This document shows, piece after piece, positions 35,621 to 44,518 of a stretch of 64,000 nucleotides of DNA. A model generated the notes under the pieces. It saw only the letters and a list, made by a program, of their open reading frames with translations, was not told the origin of the DNA and did no database searches. Source of the DNA: DUOA01 sp012839095 (GTDB lineage Bacteria; Bacillota; Clostridia; Caldicoprobacterales; DTU083). The translations under genes were made by a program, and so were the position numbers. Numbering within the stretch: position 1 is the stretch's first letter; each line of letters starts with the position of its first letter. The stretch is from positions 160,444 to 224,443 of the forward strand of contig JBMNJE010000003.1 of the NCBI GenBank assembly GCA_050951505.1, in the 5' to 3' direction.

Positions 35621-38600
35621 ATGCAAGAGTTTAAGGCTTTATCCGACCGGCCTGTAAATGAAAATGAGAAAGGCATATCTGCATTTTGGGATGAAATCCG
35701 GATTCTGGATAAGAGCATAGCCATCAGGGAAGGCAGCAAATCCTTTATCTTCTATGAGGGGCCTCCCACTGCCAACGGGCACCCCGGCATTCACCATGTT
35801 ATTTCCAGAACCCTCAAGGATTCGGTCTGCCGCTACAAAACCATGAAGGGATATCAGGTAAAGCGCAAGGCCGGATGGGATACCCACGGCCTTCCGGTTG
35901 AGATTGAAGTGGAAAAGAACCTGAATCTCAAAAGCAAGCAGGATATAGAGGAGTACGGCATCGCCGAGTTCAATCAGAAGTGCCGGGAGTCGGTCTTCCG
36001 CTATGAAAGAGAATGGCGCGAGATGACCAGGCGGATGGGTTATGAGATTGACATGGACAACCCTTATATCACCCTGGACAACGATTATATAGAAACCGCC
36101 TGGTGGATTCTGGACAGGATGAATCGGGAAGGCATGCTCTACGAAGGGCATAAGATCCTTCCCTACTGCCCCCGCTGCGGAACGGGCCTGGCTTCCCATG
36201 AAGTGGCCCTGGGCTACCAGGAGATTAAGACAACTACGGTCTATGTAAAATTCAAGCGCAAGGACAAGGATGAATACTTCCTTGTATGGACAACCACGCC
36301 CTGGACCCTGGCTTCCAATGTGGCACTTACCGTCCACCCGGATGAGACCTATCTGAGGGTAAAATTTGAGGATACCGTCTATTATGTGGAAAAAACCCTT
36401 GCTTCCAAAGTGCTGGGCGGCGAATATGAAGTTCTGGCCGAGCTGAAGGGCAGTGAACTGGAGTATATGGAGTATGAGCAGCTGATGCCCTTTACCAAGG
36501 CGGATAAGAAGGCCTTCTTTGTTACCCTGGCCGACTATGTCACCACCGAGGACGGTACCGGTATTGTGCATACCGCTCCTGCTTTTGGTGAGGATGACTA
36601 TCTGACCGGGACAAGATATAACCTGCCGGTTCTCCAGCCGGTGGATGAAAACGGCCGTTATATTGCCACTCCCTGGAAGGACATGTTTGTTATGGATGCA
36701 GACCCGGAGATCATCCGGTGGCTGGCGGAAAATGACAAGCTGTTCAGAAGGGAAAAGGTAGTACACAATTATCCTCATTGCTGGAGATGCAAGACCCCCT
36801 TGCTCTACTATGCAAAGCCCAGCTGGTATATTGCCATGACCAGGCTGAAGGACAAGCTTATTGAAAACAACAACAATGTATCCTGGTATCCTGAGTTTGT
36901 AGGGCAGAAGCGCTTTGGCAACTGGCTGGAAAATCTGAAGGACTGGGCAATATCCCGCTCCCGCTACTGGGGTACGCCGCTTAATATCTGGCGCTGTGAC
37001 TGCGGTCATACCGACAGTATCGGCTCCCGCAGAGAGCTGGTGGAACGTGCCCTGGAGCCCATCGATGAAAACATAGATCTTCACAGGCCCTATGTTGATG
37101 AAGTTCATATAAAATGCGAGAAGTGCGGCGGGGTAATGACCCGGGTAAAGGATGTCATCGACTGCTGGTTTGACAGCGGTGCCATGCCCTTTGCCCAGCA
37201 TCACTATCCCTTTGAAAACAAGGAGAACTTTAACGAACTCTTTCCCGCTGACTTTATCTGTGAGGGCATCGACCAAACCCGGGGCTGGTTCTATTCACTG
37301 CTGGCCATATCCACCTTTGTCACAGGGAAGTCGCCCTATAAATCCGTCCTGGTCAATGATCTGATTCTGGATAAGGAAGGAATCAAAATGTCCAAGTCCA
37401 GAGGAAATACCGTTGATCCCTTTGAACTCTTTGATGAGTACGGTGCGGACACCCTGCGCTGGTATCTTCTCTATGTATCACCGCCCTGGAACCCAACCCG
37501 GTTCGATATCGATGGGCTGCGTGAGGTGCAGAGCAAGTTTTTTGGCACGGTAAAGAATGTCTACCATTTCTTTACCCTTTATGCCAACACCGATAATATG
37601 GATCCCAGGGAATTCTTTGTGCCCTACCATCATAGGTCGGAGCTGGATCGCTGGATTTTGTCCAAATTCAACAGCCTGAAGGCTGCAGTTGAGGAGGATC
37701 TGGAGGTATATGACATGACCCGGGCGATCCGCCGCATGCAGGATTTTATCAATGAGGACATGTCCAATTGGTATATCCGCCGCTCCAGAAGAAGATTCTG
37801 GGCAGCAGAACCTACCGACGACAAGAAAGCGGTATACAATACCACCTATGAAATCCTGGTTGGCTTTGCCCAGATGTTTGCGCCCTTTGCTCCCTTCCTT
37901 TCAGAGGAGATATACAGGAATCTGACGGGAGAGCTTTCAGTGCACCTGAGCGATTATCCCACTGCCGACAGGGAACTCATTGATCCTGGGCTGGAAGAAA
38001 CAATGGATCTGGTCCGGAGTCTGGTTACCCTTGGCCGTGCCGCCAGGGAGTCGGCCCGCATTAAGGTAAGACAGCCAATCAGTGAGGTGCTGATTGACGG
38101 GAAGTATGAAGAAAAAATAAGCCATCTGATCCCCCTGATTCAGGAAGAGCTGAATGTGAAAGAAGTGGTCTTTGCCAAGTCGCTCCATGAATTTATGGAT
38201 TTCCAGCTCAAGCCCAACTTCAGGGTTGCCGGTCCTGTGCTTGGTTCCAAAATAAAGCTCTTTGCCAGGGCACTGGCCGGGCTGGATGCGTCGGATGCGG
38301 CTCCCAGGCTGGAAAATGGGGAAACCCTGACAATTGATCTGGATGGGGAGCCCTATGAGATCAGCAAGGAAAATGTTCTCATTACCATCAGCGCCAGGGA
38401 AGGCTTCAATGTGGCCGCAGAAAACAATCTTTTTGTTATCCTGGACACCACTCTGACCCAGGAATTGGTAGACGAGGGGCTGGCCAGGGAACTGGTTTCC
38501 AGGGTTCAGCAGATGCGTAAGAACAACGGTTACGAAGTGACTGACAACATCCGGATTTTCCTTAATGCAGATGATGCAGTCAGCAGGGCCGTGGAACATT

Positions 38601-38731
38601 TTGAGGATTATATAAAAACTGAAACCCTGGCACTGGAGCTGGTAATGACATCAGAGGATTCCCTGGAAGAGGTCAATCTGAATGATCATAAGACGGGCAT
38701 CCGGCTGGAAAGGATTACAACTGCCGGTTAA
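35621..38731 (+). CDS. ileS: Isoleucyl-tRNA synthetase, long (type 2, eukaryote-like) form
   Basis: A 1036-residue class I synthetase. The HIGH-type motif is HPGIHH (about 53) after GPPTANG, and KMSKS (about 590) is intact in GIKMSKSRGN. The editing domain carries WTTTPWTLASN and GTGIVHTAPAFGEDDY. Zinc-type cysteine pairs are CPRCG and CEKCGG. The length and HIGH variant fit the IleRS2 group rather than the approximately 930-residue bacterial type. ATG 35621 is preferred to ATG 35612, which lies one base from AGGAAGG. Controlled by the T-box upstream. Confidence 0.95.
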   Translation: MQEFKALSDRPVNENEKGISAFWDEIRILDKSIAIREGSKSFIFYEGPPTANGHPGIHHVISRTLKDSVCRYKTMKGYQVKRKAGWDTHGLPVEIEVEKNLNLKSKQDIEEYGIAEFNQKCRESVFRYEREWREMTRRMGYEIDMDNPYITLDNDYIETAWWILDRMNREGMLYEGHKILPYCPRCGTGLASHEVALGYQEIKTTTVYVKFKRKDKDEYFLVWTTTPWTLASNVALTVHPDETYLRVKFEDTVYYVEKTLASKVLGGEYEVLAELKGSELEYMEYEQLMPFTKADKKAFFVTLADYVTTEDGTGIVHTAPAFGEDDYLTGTRYNLPVLQPVDENGRYIATPWKDMFVMDADPEIIRWLAENDKLFRREKVVHNYPHCWRCKTPLLYYAKPSWYIAMTRLKDKLIENNNNVSWYPEFVGQKRFGNWLENLKDWAISRSRYWGTPLNIWRCDCGHTDSIGSRRELVERALEPIDENIDLHRPYVDEVHIKCEKCGGVMTRVKDVIDCWFDSGAMPFAQHHYPFENKENFNELFPADFICEGIDQTRGWFYSLLAISTFVTGKSPYKSVLVNDLILDKEGIKMSKSRGNTVDPFELFDEYGADTLRWYLLYVSPPWNPTRFDIDGLREVQSKFFGTVKNVYHFFTLYANTDNMDPREFFVPYHHRSELDRWILSKFNSLKAAVEEDLEVYDMTRAIRRMQDFINEDMSNWYIRRSRRRFWAAEPTDDKKAVYNTTYEILVGFAQMFAPFAPFLSEEIYRNLTGELSVHLSDYPTADRELIDPGLEETMDLVRSLVTLGRAARESARIKVRQPISEVLIDGKYEEKISHLIPLIQEELNVKEVVFAKSLHEFMDFQLKPNFRVAGPVLGSKIKLFARALAGLDASDAAPRLENGETLTIDLDGEPYEISKENVLITISAREGFNVAAENNLFVILDTTLTQELVDEGLARELVSRVQQMRKNNGYEVTDNIRIFLNADDAVSRAVEHFEDYIKTETLALELVMTSEDSLEEVNLNDHKTGIRLERITTAG

Positions 38732-38791
38732 GCAGACTGAAGATACAGGCAATTGGCAGAATACAGAAGAAGACAGTGATTTTAAGCTAAT

Positions 38792-38829
38792 AAACTGCGC
38801 AGCATTTTGGCTGCGCAGTTTTTTTTTCT
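38792..38829 (+). terminator. Intrinsic terminator after ileS
   Basis: AACTGCGCAGC pairs with GCTGCGCAGTT around a short loop, followed by nine T residues. Confidence 0.9.
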
Positions 38830-38959
38830 AATACTATTGACTTTGGTATTAGTACCTGGTATTATCATCATATATTAAGAGCAGCACTGAAGAAGAATAA
38901 AGTAAAGCATATTATCAAAACATTAAGTTATGAAGGAAATAAGAAAGGGGATTTCATCA

Positions 38960-39787
38960 GTGTCCAAAGTAAGAATAGTAACCGACAGCACGGCTTATCT
39001 TACAAGAGAATATGCCAGACAGCATAAAATACGGATTGTGCCCTTGTCCGTTACATTTTCCGGAGTGACCGGAGACGAGGGTTTTCCCGGTGAATTTGAA
39101 GACTTCTACCGGCAGCTGGAAACTTCCAGGGATTTTCCCACCACATCCCAGCCGTCAATTGATGCCTTTGCTACTGCTTATAAAGAAATTCTGGCTGAAG
39201 GCTGCGAAATTGTAACGATAGTGATATCGGAGAAGGTAAGCGGGACATTTAACAGTGCCTCCGCTGCGGCAGCTATGACAGCACCCGATAAAATATCGGT
39301 TATCGATTCAGAGACCACCGTATCGAACTTAAAGCTTCTGGTTAAAATTGCCTGCAGCATGGCGGAAGAAGGCAGAAGCAGGGAGGAAATTACGGAAGCC
39401 ATAGAAAGGGAAAAGAAGCGGATGCAGGTCCACCTGTCTGCCGACACACTGGAGTATCTTAAAAAAGGAGGGCGTCTTTCCGCTGCACAGGCCGCCATTG
39501 GATCGCTCCTAAGCGTAAAGCCCGTCCTGGGACTGGTGGACGGCAGCCTGAAGGCCGTAGCCAAGGTGCGGGGCAGGGCAAAGGCTTTGGAATACATTAT
39601 TGACAGCGTTCCGGATGATGCGGCAAATATTGCAGTGCTGCATATACTGTGTCCTGAAGAAGCCCGCCTGGTACAGCAAAAACTGCAGGAAAGGTTTCCG
39701 CATATAAATATTGAAATTGATGAAATCGGCCCGGTGATTGGATCCCATCTGGGGCCCGGAGGCGTCGGGGTTTGCAGCAAGTGGTGA
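38960..39787 (+). CDS. DegV family fatty-acid-binding protein
   Basis: A 275-residue DegV protein. Typical segments are VRIVTDSTAYL at the start, TSQPSIDAF, ISEKVSGTFNSASAAA, and a C-terminal domain ending PVIGSHLGPGGVGVC. The family binds fatty acids and includes the FakB subunits of fatty acid kinase. No FakA-like gene is adjacent. GTG 38960 is preferred because AAAGGGG precedes it; the frame from ATG 38930 has no ribosome site. Confidence 0.88.
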   Translation: MSKVRIVTDSTAYLTREYARQHKIRIVPLSVTFSGVTGDEGFPGEFEDFYRQLETSRDFPTTSQPSIDAFATAYKEILAEGCEIVTIVISEKVSGTFNSASAAAAMTAPDKISVIDSETTVSNLKLLVKIACSMAEEGRSREEITEAIEREKKRMQVHLSADTLEYLKKGGRLSAAQAAIGSLLSVKPVLGLVDGSLKAVAKVRGRAKALEYIIDSVPDDAANIAVLHILCPEEARLVQQKLQERFPHINIEIDEIGPVIGSHLGPGGVGVCSKW

Positions 39788-39810
39788 TTTTCATAATATA
39801 ACTCCTTCAT

Positions 39811-39840
39811 TGAACCTGATATTCAGGTTCTCTTTTTTTG
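39811..39840 (+). terminator. Intrinsic terminator after the degV-like gene
   Basis: GAACCT pairs with AGGTTC around a seven-base loop, followed by TC and seven T residues. Confidence 0.85.
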
Positions 39841-39898
39841 TTTTTGACGCCTGTAACCGGGTAGACTATAATCTAATATAGGAAAGATGGGGATATGA

Positions 39899-40354
39899 AT
39901 GACAGACAAAGAGGATCAACGAAAAATACTGGTGGATGCTGATGCCTGTCCTGTCAGGGGGATAATCACTGAGACTGCAAAAAGACATGGACTTAAGGTG
40001 CTTCTGTTTGTTGATACCAGTCATATTCTGGAGGATGACTATGCGGAAGTGGTTGTTATAGGCAGGGGCAGGGATGCAGTGGACTTTGCCCTGATTAACC
40101 GCACACACAAGGGAGACATCGTTGTAACCCAGGACTACGGCCTGGCAGCCATGGTATGTGCCAGAGGTGCCAGGGCCATTCATCCCAGCGGTTTGATTTA
40201 CACCAGGGATAACCTGGATCGTTTGCTGTTTGAACGGCACCTGAACGCAAAAATCCGCAGGGCAGGCGGCAGGCATGCCGGGCCCCGCAGACGGAATCAG
40301 TCGGACAATATCCGCTTTGAAAGAGCTTTTGAAGGCTTGTGTCTTGTTGAGTGA
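39899..40354 (+). CDS. YaiI/YqxD (DUF188) family protein
   Basis: A 151-residue protein of the DUF188 family. The N-terminal motif ILVDADACPV with conserved aspartates and the central GDIVVTQDYGLAAM are diagnostic and suggest a PIN-like nuclease fold. The role is not established. GATGGGG precedes ATG 39899. It is flanked upstream by a terminator and downstream by a convergent gene, so it is a single-gene unit. Confidence 0.9.
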   Translation: MTDKEDQRKILVDADACPVRGIITETAKRHGLKVLLFVDTSHILEDDYAEVVVIGRGRDAVDFALINRTHKGDIVVTQDYGLAAMVCARGARAIHPSGLIYTRDNLDRLLFERHLNAKIRRAGGRHAGPRRRNQSDNIRFERAFEGLCLVE

Positions 40355-40358
40355 AGAG

Positions 40359-40859
40359 CTATCGGAAGGCCAGCTCTCCGGCTGACTGCGCTTTATGCCT
40401 GACTATTTGCCCGCTGGTTAATATTTGCTTGGTTCTGTCCCCGGTTTCCCTGGAATTCAGATAAACTATCTCATCGGGTATGATTTTGATGGCCTTTATG
40501 GAATCTTTCTGTGACCTTACGGCATGCAAGTCCGGGCAGAACTCCAAAGCTTCCTGAAGCAGTTCGGGTTCCTGTTCGCTGGTGACGGCCCTGCCAAACA
40601 CCTGCACTCCCTCAATTCTGGTGTAGTTGATATAGTCGGTATTGACCAGCAGGCATACATTGGGATTGTGTCCTATGTACTGGAACTTGCTTCCTCCTGC
40701 TGACAGAATATATATTTCCAGATCCCTGCCCAGAAAGTATTGCACCGGGCTTGAACGAGGTATATCGTTCATGCAGGTTCCCAGGGAACCATAGCGGTTG
40801 CCTGATAAGAAGTTCTTGATATGCCGTCTTAACTCATCCGGTTTCATAATATTGCTCAT
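40359..40859 (-). CDS. Pyridoxamine 5'-phosphate oxidase-like flavin-binding protein
   Basis: A 166-residue split-beta-barrel protein. The opening GNRYGSLGTCMNDIPRSSPVQYFLGRDLEIYILSAG-type pattern, then KFQYIGHNPNVCLLVN, fits the PNPOx-like superfamily, which binds FMN or F420. It is not PdxH itself. The reaction is unknown. The gene is convergent with the YaiI gene, with only four bases between their ends. Confidence 0.8.
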   Translation of the reverse strand: MSNIMKPDELRRHIKNFLSGNRYGSLGTCMNDIPRSSPVQYFLGRDLEIYILSAGGSKFQYIGHNPNVCLLVNTDYINYTRIEGVQVFGRAVTSEQEPELLQEALEFCPDLHAVRSQKDSIKAIKIIPDEIVYLNSRETGDRTKQILTSGQIVRHKAQSAGELAFR

Positions 40860-41070
40860 ACTATGCTGCCTCCCTTCTCAATCTTACTCTATTATTTTGA
40901 CGAAAACTCTTAATTTATTCAAAATCAACTGTAAAAATATTCTACAAATAACTGGAGATGCACGGATTATGTGGTATTATATAAATTACAGGGAGTATAA
41001 CTGAAAAGGAGAAATGACTTTTGACACCGGCACCGGGGCGTATTGGAATATACGAGGAGTGAACTCAAAG

Positions 41071-41664
41071 ATGTGCGGAAGATATATGCTGCATGCGGAT
41101 GTGGAGGAAATTTTACGGTATTATGGCATTGCAAAAGGATGGATAAGGGATGTATGGGCCCCGGAGGTATTTCCCTCCCATGAGGTGCCCATAGTGATTC
41201 AGGATCCCGGAAGGCAGCTGGTTCCCATGAAGTGGGGCTTTGCCTCACCATACAGAAAGGGTTTAATTATAAACTCCCGGGGTGAAACCGTGGACTCCAA
41301 ACCCATGTTCCGCCGGGCCTTTCGTCAGAAGCGCTGTCTTGTGCCGGCTACCGCCTTCTTTGAGTGGAGCAGGGCGGGGAAGGACAAAACCAAGTACCGT
41401 GTTTACATGAAGCAGACCTCCTTGTTTTCCATGGCAGGCATATATGAAGATTTCAGGGATCAGGAAGGAAAGGCCTACAGGGCATTTTCCATTCTGACCA
41501 TTCAGCCCAATCCATTGGTAGCCCTTGTTCATGACAGAATGCCGGTCATACTTCCCAGAGAGCAGGAGGATGTATGGTTGGATCCCTCTGTTCAGGATAT
41601 ACCCCTGCTGAAATCTCTGATTCGGCCCTATGATGAGGAGAAGATGGCACTGAACAGAGAATAA
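41071..41664 (+). CDS. SRAP (HMCES/YedK) abasic-site-processing protein
   Basis: A 197-residue SOS-response-associated peptidase. Translation begins MCGRY, so Cys2 becomes the N-terminal residue that forms the covalent link to abasic sites in single-stranded DNA. The other conserved parts are WGFASP, IINSRGETVDSKP, the catalytic-glutamate segment AFFEWS and the histidine in VHDRMPVIL. ATG 41071 must be the start, since the earlier in-frame start would bury Cys2; GAGGAGTG precedes it. No LexA box was found upstream. Confidence 0.93.
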   Translation: MCGRYMLHADVEEILRYYGIAKGWIRDVWAPEVFPSHEVPIVIQDPGRQLVPMKWGFASPYRKGLIINSRGETVDSKPMFRRAFRQKRCLVPATAFFEWSRAGKDKTKYRVYMKQTSLFSMAGIYEDFRDQEGKAYRAFSILTIQPNPLVALVHDRMPVILPREQEDVWLDPSVQDIPLLKSLIRPYDEEKMALNRE

Positions 41665-41762
41665 TCTATTGTTCAGGGAAACATTCATACATGTCCAGTC
41701 AGTCAGGTTATCTTATCTGATTTCAGAATTAGTTCAGTAAACGGATAAACGGGAGGATAAAC

Positions 41763-42614
41763 ATGTATCATAAAACCATAGAAATTTGGGATAATTGCTC
41801 CTATAAACCGGAGGACCATGAGTTAAAATCGACTCTGACCACTTATGTGCCGGACTACAGCCCGGAAATGGCTCATCATGATAAAAGGCCCGCAGTGCTA
41901 ATCTGCCCCGGCGGCGGATATCAGTTTACCTCCGACAGGGAGGCGGAACCCATAGCCATACGGTTTGCTGCAGCCGGCTTTCATGCCTTTGTGTTAAGGT
42001 ACCGGACTTCCCCCTCCAGGCATCCCGCACCCTTGCTGGATCTTTCCCGTGCCATGTGGATTATCCGGGAAAACGCCGGCAAATGGCATCTGGATCCGGA
42101 CAGGATTGCGGTATGCGGTTTTTCTGCAGGAGGCCACCTGGCAGGAAGCCTGGGGGTGTTCTGGCAGCAGGACTGGATCAGGGAAGCCATCGGCATGCCC
42201 CATGGAATGAACAGACCCAATGCACAGATTTTGAGCTATCCTGTCATTACTTCCGGACAGCATGCTCACAGAGGCTCGTTTGAAAACCTGCTGGGCGGGG
42301 ATGCTTCGGAAGAAATGCTGAAAAGCATGTCCCTGGAGCATCATGTCAACAAGGAGACGCCGCCCACATTTCTGTGGCATACCTTTAATGACCAAGCCGT
42401 ACCGGTGGAAAACTCCCTCCTGATTGCCAATGCCTTAAGGCAGCAGGGCGTTCCCTTTGAACTCCATATCTATCCGGAGGGCGTGCACGGACTGTCCCTT
42501 TGCGATAAGGAGACTGCCGGCGGCTATGGAGAGGCGGCGGAATGGATTAATCCCCATGCTGCAACCTGGTTTTCCCTGTGTGTGGAGTGGCTGAATGGTT
42601 TGTGGGGCAGATAA
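41763..42614 (+). CDS. Alpha/beta hydrolase, acetyl-esterase type
   Basis: A 283-residue hydrolase. The oxyanion segment ICPGGGYQFTSDREAEP and the nucleophile elbow GFSAGG (Ser121) are clear. The likely acid and histidine are in FNDQAVPVENS and GVHGLSL. The closest remembered families are acetylxylan esterases and related carbohydrate esterases. No signal peptide, so it would act on imported acetylated sugars. GGGAGGATAAAC precedes ATG 41763. Confidence 0.87.
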   Translation: MYHKTIEIWDNCSYKPEDHELKSTLTTYVPDYSPEMAHHDKRPAVLICPGGGYQFTSDREAEPIAIRFAAAGFHAFVLRYRTSPSRHPAPLLDLSRAMWIIRENAGKWHLDPDRIAVCGFSAGGHLAGSLGVFWQQDWIREAIGMPHGMNRPNAQILSYPVITSGQHAHRGSFENLLGGDASEEMLKSMSLEHHVNKETPPTFLWHTFNDQAVPVENSLLIANALRQQGVPFELHIYPEGVHGLSLCDKETAGGYGEAAEWINPHAATWFSLCVEWLNGLWGR

Positions 42615-42635
42615 GCCTGGAAAGGGCCTGAATCC

Positions 42636-42664
42636 TTGACTTTTTCAGACAAAAAATATAAGAT
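42636..42664 (+). promoter_or_regulatory. Promoter of the phosphofructokinase gene
   Basis: TTGACT (42636-42641) and TAAGAT (42659-42664) are 17 bases apart. A perfect six-base hairpin (GGCAGC/GCTGCC, 42672-42691) begins seven bases after the -10 box, at the expected 5' end of the mRNA. Confidence 0.7.
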
Positions 42665-42745
42665 GAACCATGGCAGCGAAATAATGCTGCCTTATACGGA
42701 AAAGATAGCATTAATAATTTCATATTTTACATAAGGAGGGCAATC

Positions 42746-43960
42746 ATGAAATTGCAAGGCAAAGTACTGATAGCACAAGGCGGCGGCCCTACTGCCGTCA
42801 TTAATCAATCCCTGGTGGGTGCTGTTCTGGAAGCGAGAAAATACCCCCAGGTAACCCGGATTTACGGTGCCTTAAACGGTGTATCCGGTGTCATCAACGA
42901 GCAGTTCCTGGATTTAACGCAGGAAACCGAACATAACCTGGAAATGGTGGCCAACACTCCTTCTTCCGCTCTCTTGTCCACAAGGGACAAGCCCGATGCT
43001 GAATACTGCAGGAAGATGTTTGAGGTTATGCGTGCTCATGACATCCGTTACTTCTTCTATATCGGCGGAAATGATTCCTCTGACACTGTTCGCATTGTAA
43101 GTGAGCATGCAAAGAGAGAAGGATACGAGTTAAGGGCTGTTCATATTCCAAAAACCATTGACAACGATCTGATGGTCAATGACCACACACCGGGTTTTGG
43201 TTCAGCTGCCAGATTCGTGGCACAGGCTTTTATGGGAGTTAACCTGGACAACCGTGCCCTGCCCGGCGTATATATAGGAGTCGTTATGGGCAGACACGCA
43301 GGCTTTTTAACAGCGGCTTCAGCAATGGCCCAGCAATTCCCCGATGACGGTCCCCATCTCATATATCTGCCCGAGCGCTGCTTCGACACAGACAAGTTCC
43401 TGGCAGATGTGAAAAGTGTGTATGATAAATATGGCCGCTGTGTTATCGCCATATCTGAAGGCGTACAGGATGAAGACGGTGTTCCCATTATAACCAAATT
43501 CGCAGACAAGGTGGAAAAGGATGCCCATGGAAATGTTCAGTTGTCCGGCTCCGGTGCACTGGGAGACGTGCTGTCCAAGCATATCAGGGACAACCTGAAT
43601 ATTAAACGGGTTCGTGCCGATACCTTTGGTTATCTGCAGCGTTCCTTCATGGGATGCGTATCAGACACAGACCAGATTGAAGCAAGAGAGGTAGGAGAAA
43701 GGGCTGCACAATATGCAATTCTCCATAATCTTGAAGGTTCCGTAACTATCCACAGGGTAGGAAATTATGCTGTGGATTACAAGCTGACCGACATTAAAGA
43801 GATTGCGGCATTGACCAAGCTCATGCCCGATGAATTCATAAATGAAGAGGGCAATCATGTAACGGAAGCATTCCGTGCCTATGTCAGGCCGCTGATGGGC
43901 TCCGACCTGCCTGTTGCAGCAAGGCTTAGAGCCCCCATGGTGGAAAAACTGGTAAAGTAA
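42746..43960 (+). CDS. pfp: PPi-dependent 6-phosphofructokinase
   Basis: A 404-residue phosphofructokinase. PPi rather than ATP use is indicated by GGNDS (107-111), with Asp110 where ATP enzymes have Gly, and by Lys136 in PKTIDND in place of the Gly of ATP enzymes. MGRHAGFL and the GGGP N-terminus fit the family. Asn109 in place of Asp is, from memory, usual in this Clostridia subgroup. It makes glycolysis reversible and saves ATP. TAAGGAGGG precedes ATG 42746. Confidence 0.93.
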   Translation: MKLQGKVLIAQGGGPTAVINQSLVGAVLEARKYPQVTRIYGALNGVSGVINEQFLDLTQETEHNLEMVANTPSSALLSTRDKPDAEYCRKMFEVMRAHDIRYFFYIGGNDSSDTVRIVSEHAKREGYELRAVHIPKTIDNDLMVNDHTPGFGSAARFVAQAFMGVNLDNRALPGVYIGVVMGRHAGFLTAASAMAQQFPDDGPHLIYLPERCFDTDKFLADVKSVYDKYGRCVIAISEGVQDEDGVPIITKFADKVEKDAHGNVQLSGSGALGDVLSKHIRDNLNIKRVRADTFGYLQRSFMGCVSDTDQIEAREVGERAAQYAILHNLEGSVTIHRVGNYAVDYKLTDIKEIAALTKLMPDEFINEEGNHVTEAFRAYVRPLMGSDLPVAARLRAPMVEKLVK

Positions 43961-43978
43961 GGGGTCTGAAAGTGAGCC

Positions 43979-44242
43979 TTACATTTTGAAAAGATACCAT
44001 TTACAGGTTCTGAGCTCATACTTGATTTCGTAGATTCTTTCAATATTGTTGATTATGCTTTGGCAGGTATAAACCAGCATAGGGTTGCCTGCCAATTTTT
44101 CTTCCCGTTTCTTAATGACCCGGTCAATGCGAATGGTTATATGGGATTCATCCTTCTGTTTCATGTTAAAACGGACAGGATGAAGCGTTCCGTCTTCATT
44201 AAACCAGGCAATCATTTTGATGGGTTTCATTAAGATCTTCAT
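43979..44242 (-). CDS. Small conserved hypothetical protein behind a LexA-like box
   Basis: An 87-residue protein with no named domain that I recognise; the sequence KPIKMIAWFNEDGTLHPVRF followed by VYTCQSIINNIERIYEIKYEL looks like a compact beta/alpha fold. Similar small proteins sit beside dinB in Clostridia, from memory only. The promoter and LexA-like operator upstream suggest DNA-damage control. ATG 44242 overlaps the TGA of a possible 14-codon upstream frame (44239-44283), which could couple translation. ATG 44230 is an alternative start. Confidence 0.65.
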   Translation of the reverse strand: MKILMKPIKMIAWFNEDGTLHPVRFNMKQKDESHITIRIDRVIKKREEKLAGNPMLVYTCQSIINNIERIYEIKYELRTCKWYLFKM

Positions 44243-44284
44243 AGCAGCGGCAGAATGCCGGTCTCTCCTTTCCTTTTACTCATA

Positions 44285-44298
44285 CGAACATTTGTTCT
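44285..44298 (-). promoter_or_regulatory. LexA (SOS) box candidate
   Basis: CGAACATTTGTTCT, an almost perfect palindrome with the GAAC-N4-GTTC core of the Bacillota LexA box. It lies about 12 bases downstream of the minus-strand -10 box, where a repressor would block initiation. Confidence 0.65.
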
Positions 44299-44309
44299 GT
44301 ACATAACTT

Positions 44310-44338
44310 AGTATACCACTTCCTTCTGAATTATACAA
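44310..44338 (-). promoter_or_regulatory. Promoter of the LexA-box gene
   Basis: On the minus strand TTGTAT (44333-44338) and TATACT (44310-44315) are 17 bases apart. The LexA-like box follows immediately. Confidence 0.75.
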
Positions 44339-44518
44339 TAGCATGGCATGTTCCTATTTTTGCAAATCCAGTGTTCCAATAATTACCGTTGCACACAGAA
44401 TTCGAATCAGTATAAACTAAATATTAAGAAAGTATTAAGAAAATATTATAATTATTTTACTCCTACCCCCAAAAAAACCGGAGGTCTTTCGTATCTTATA
44501 TCAGGTGGTGATTCTTCC

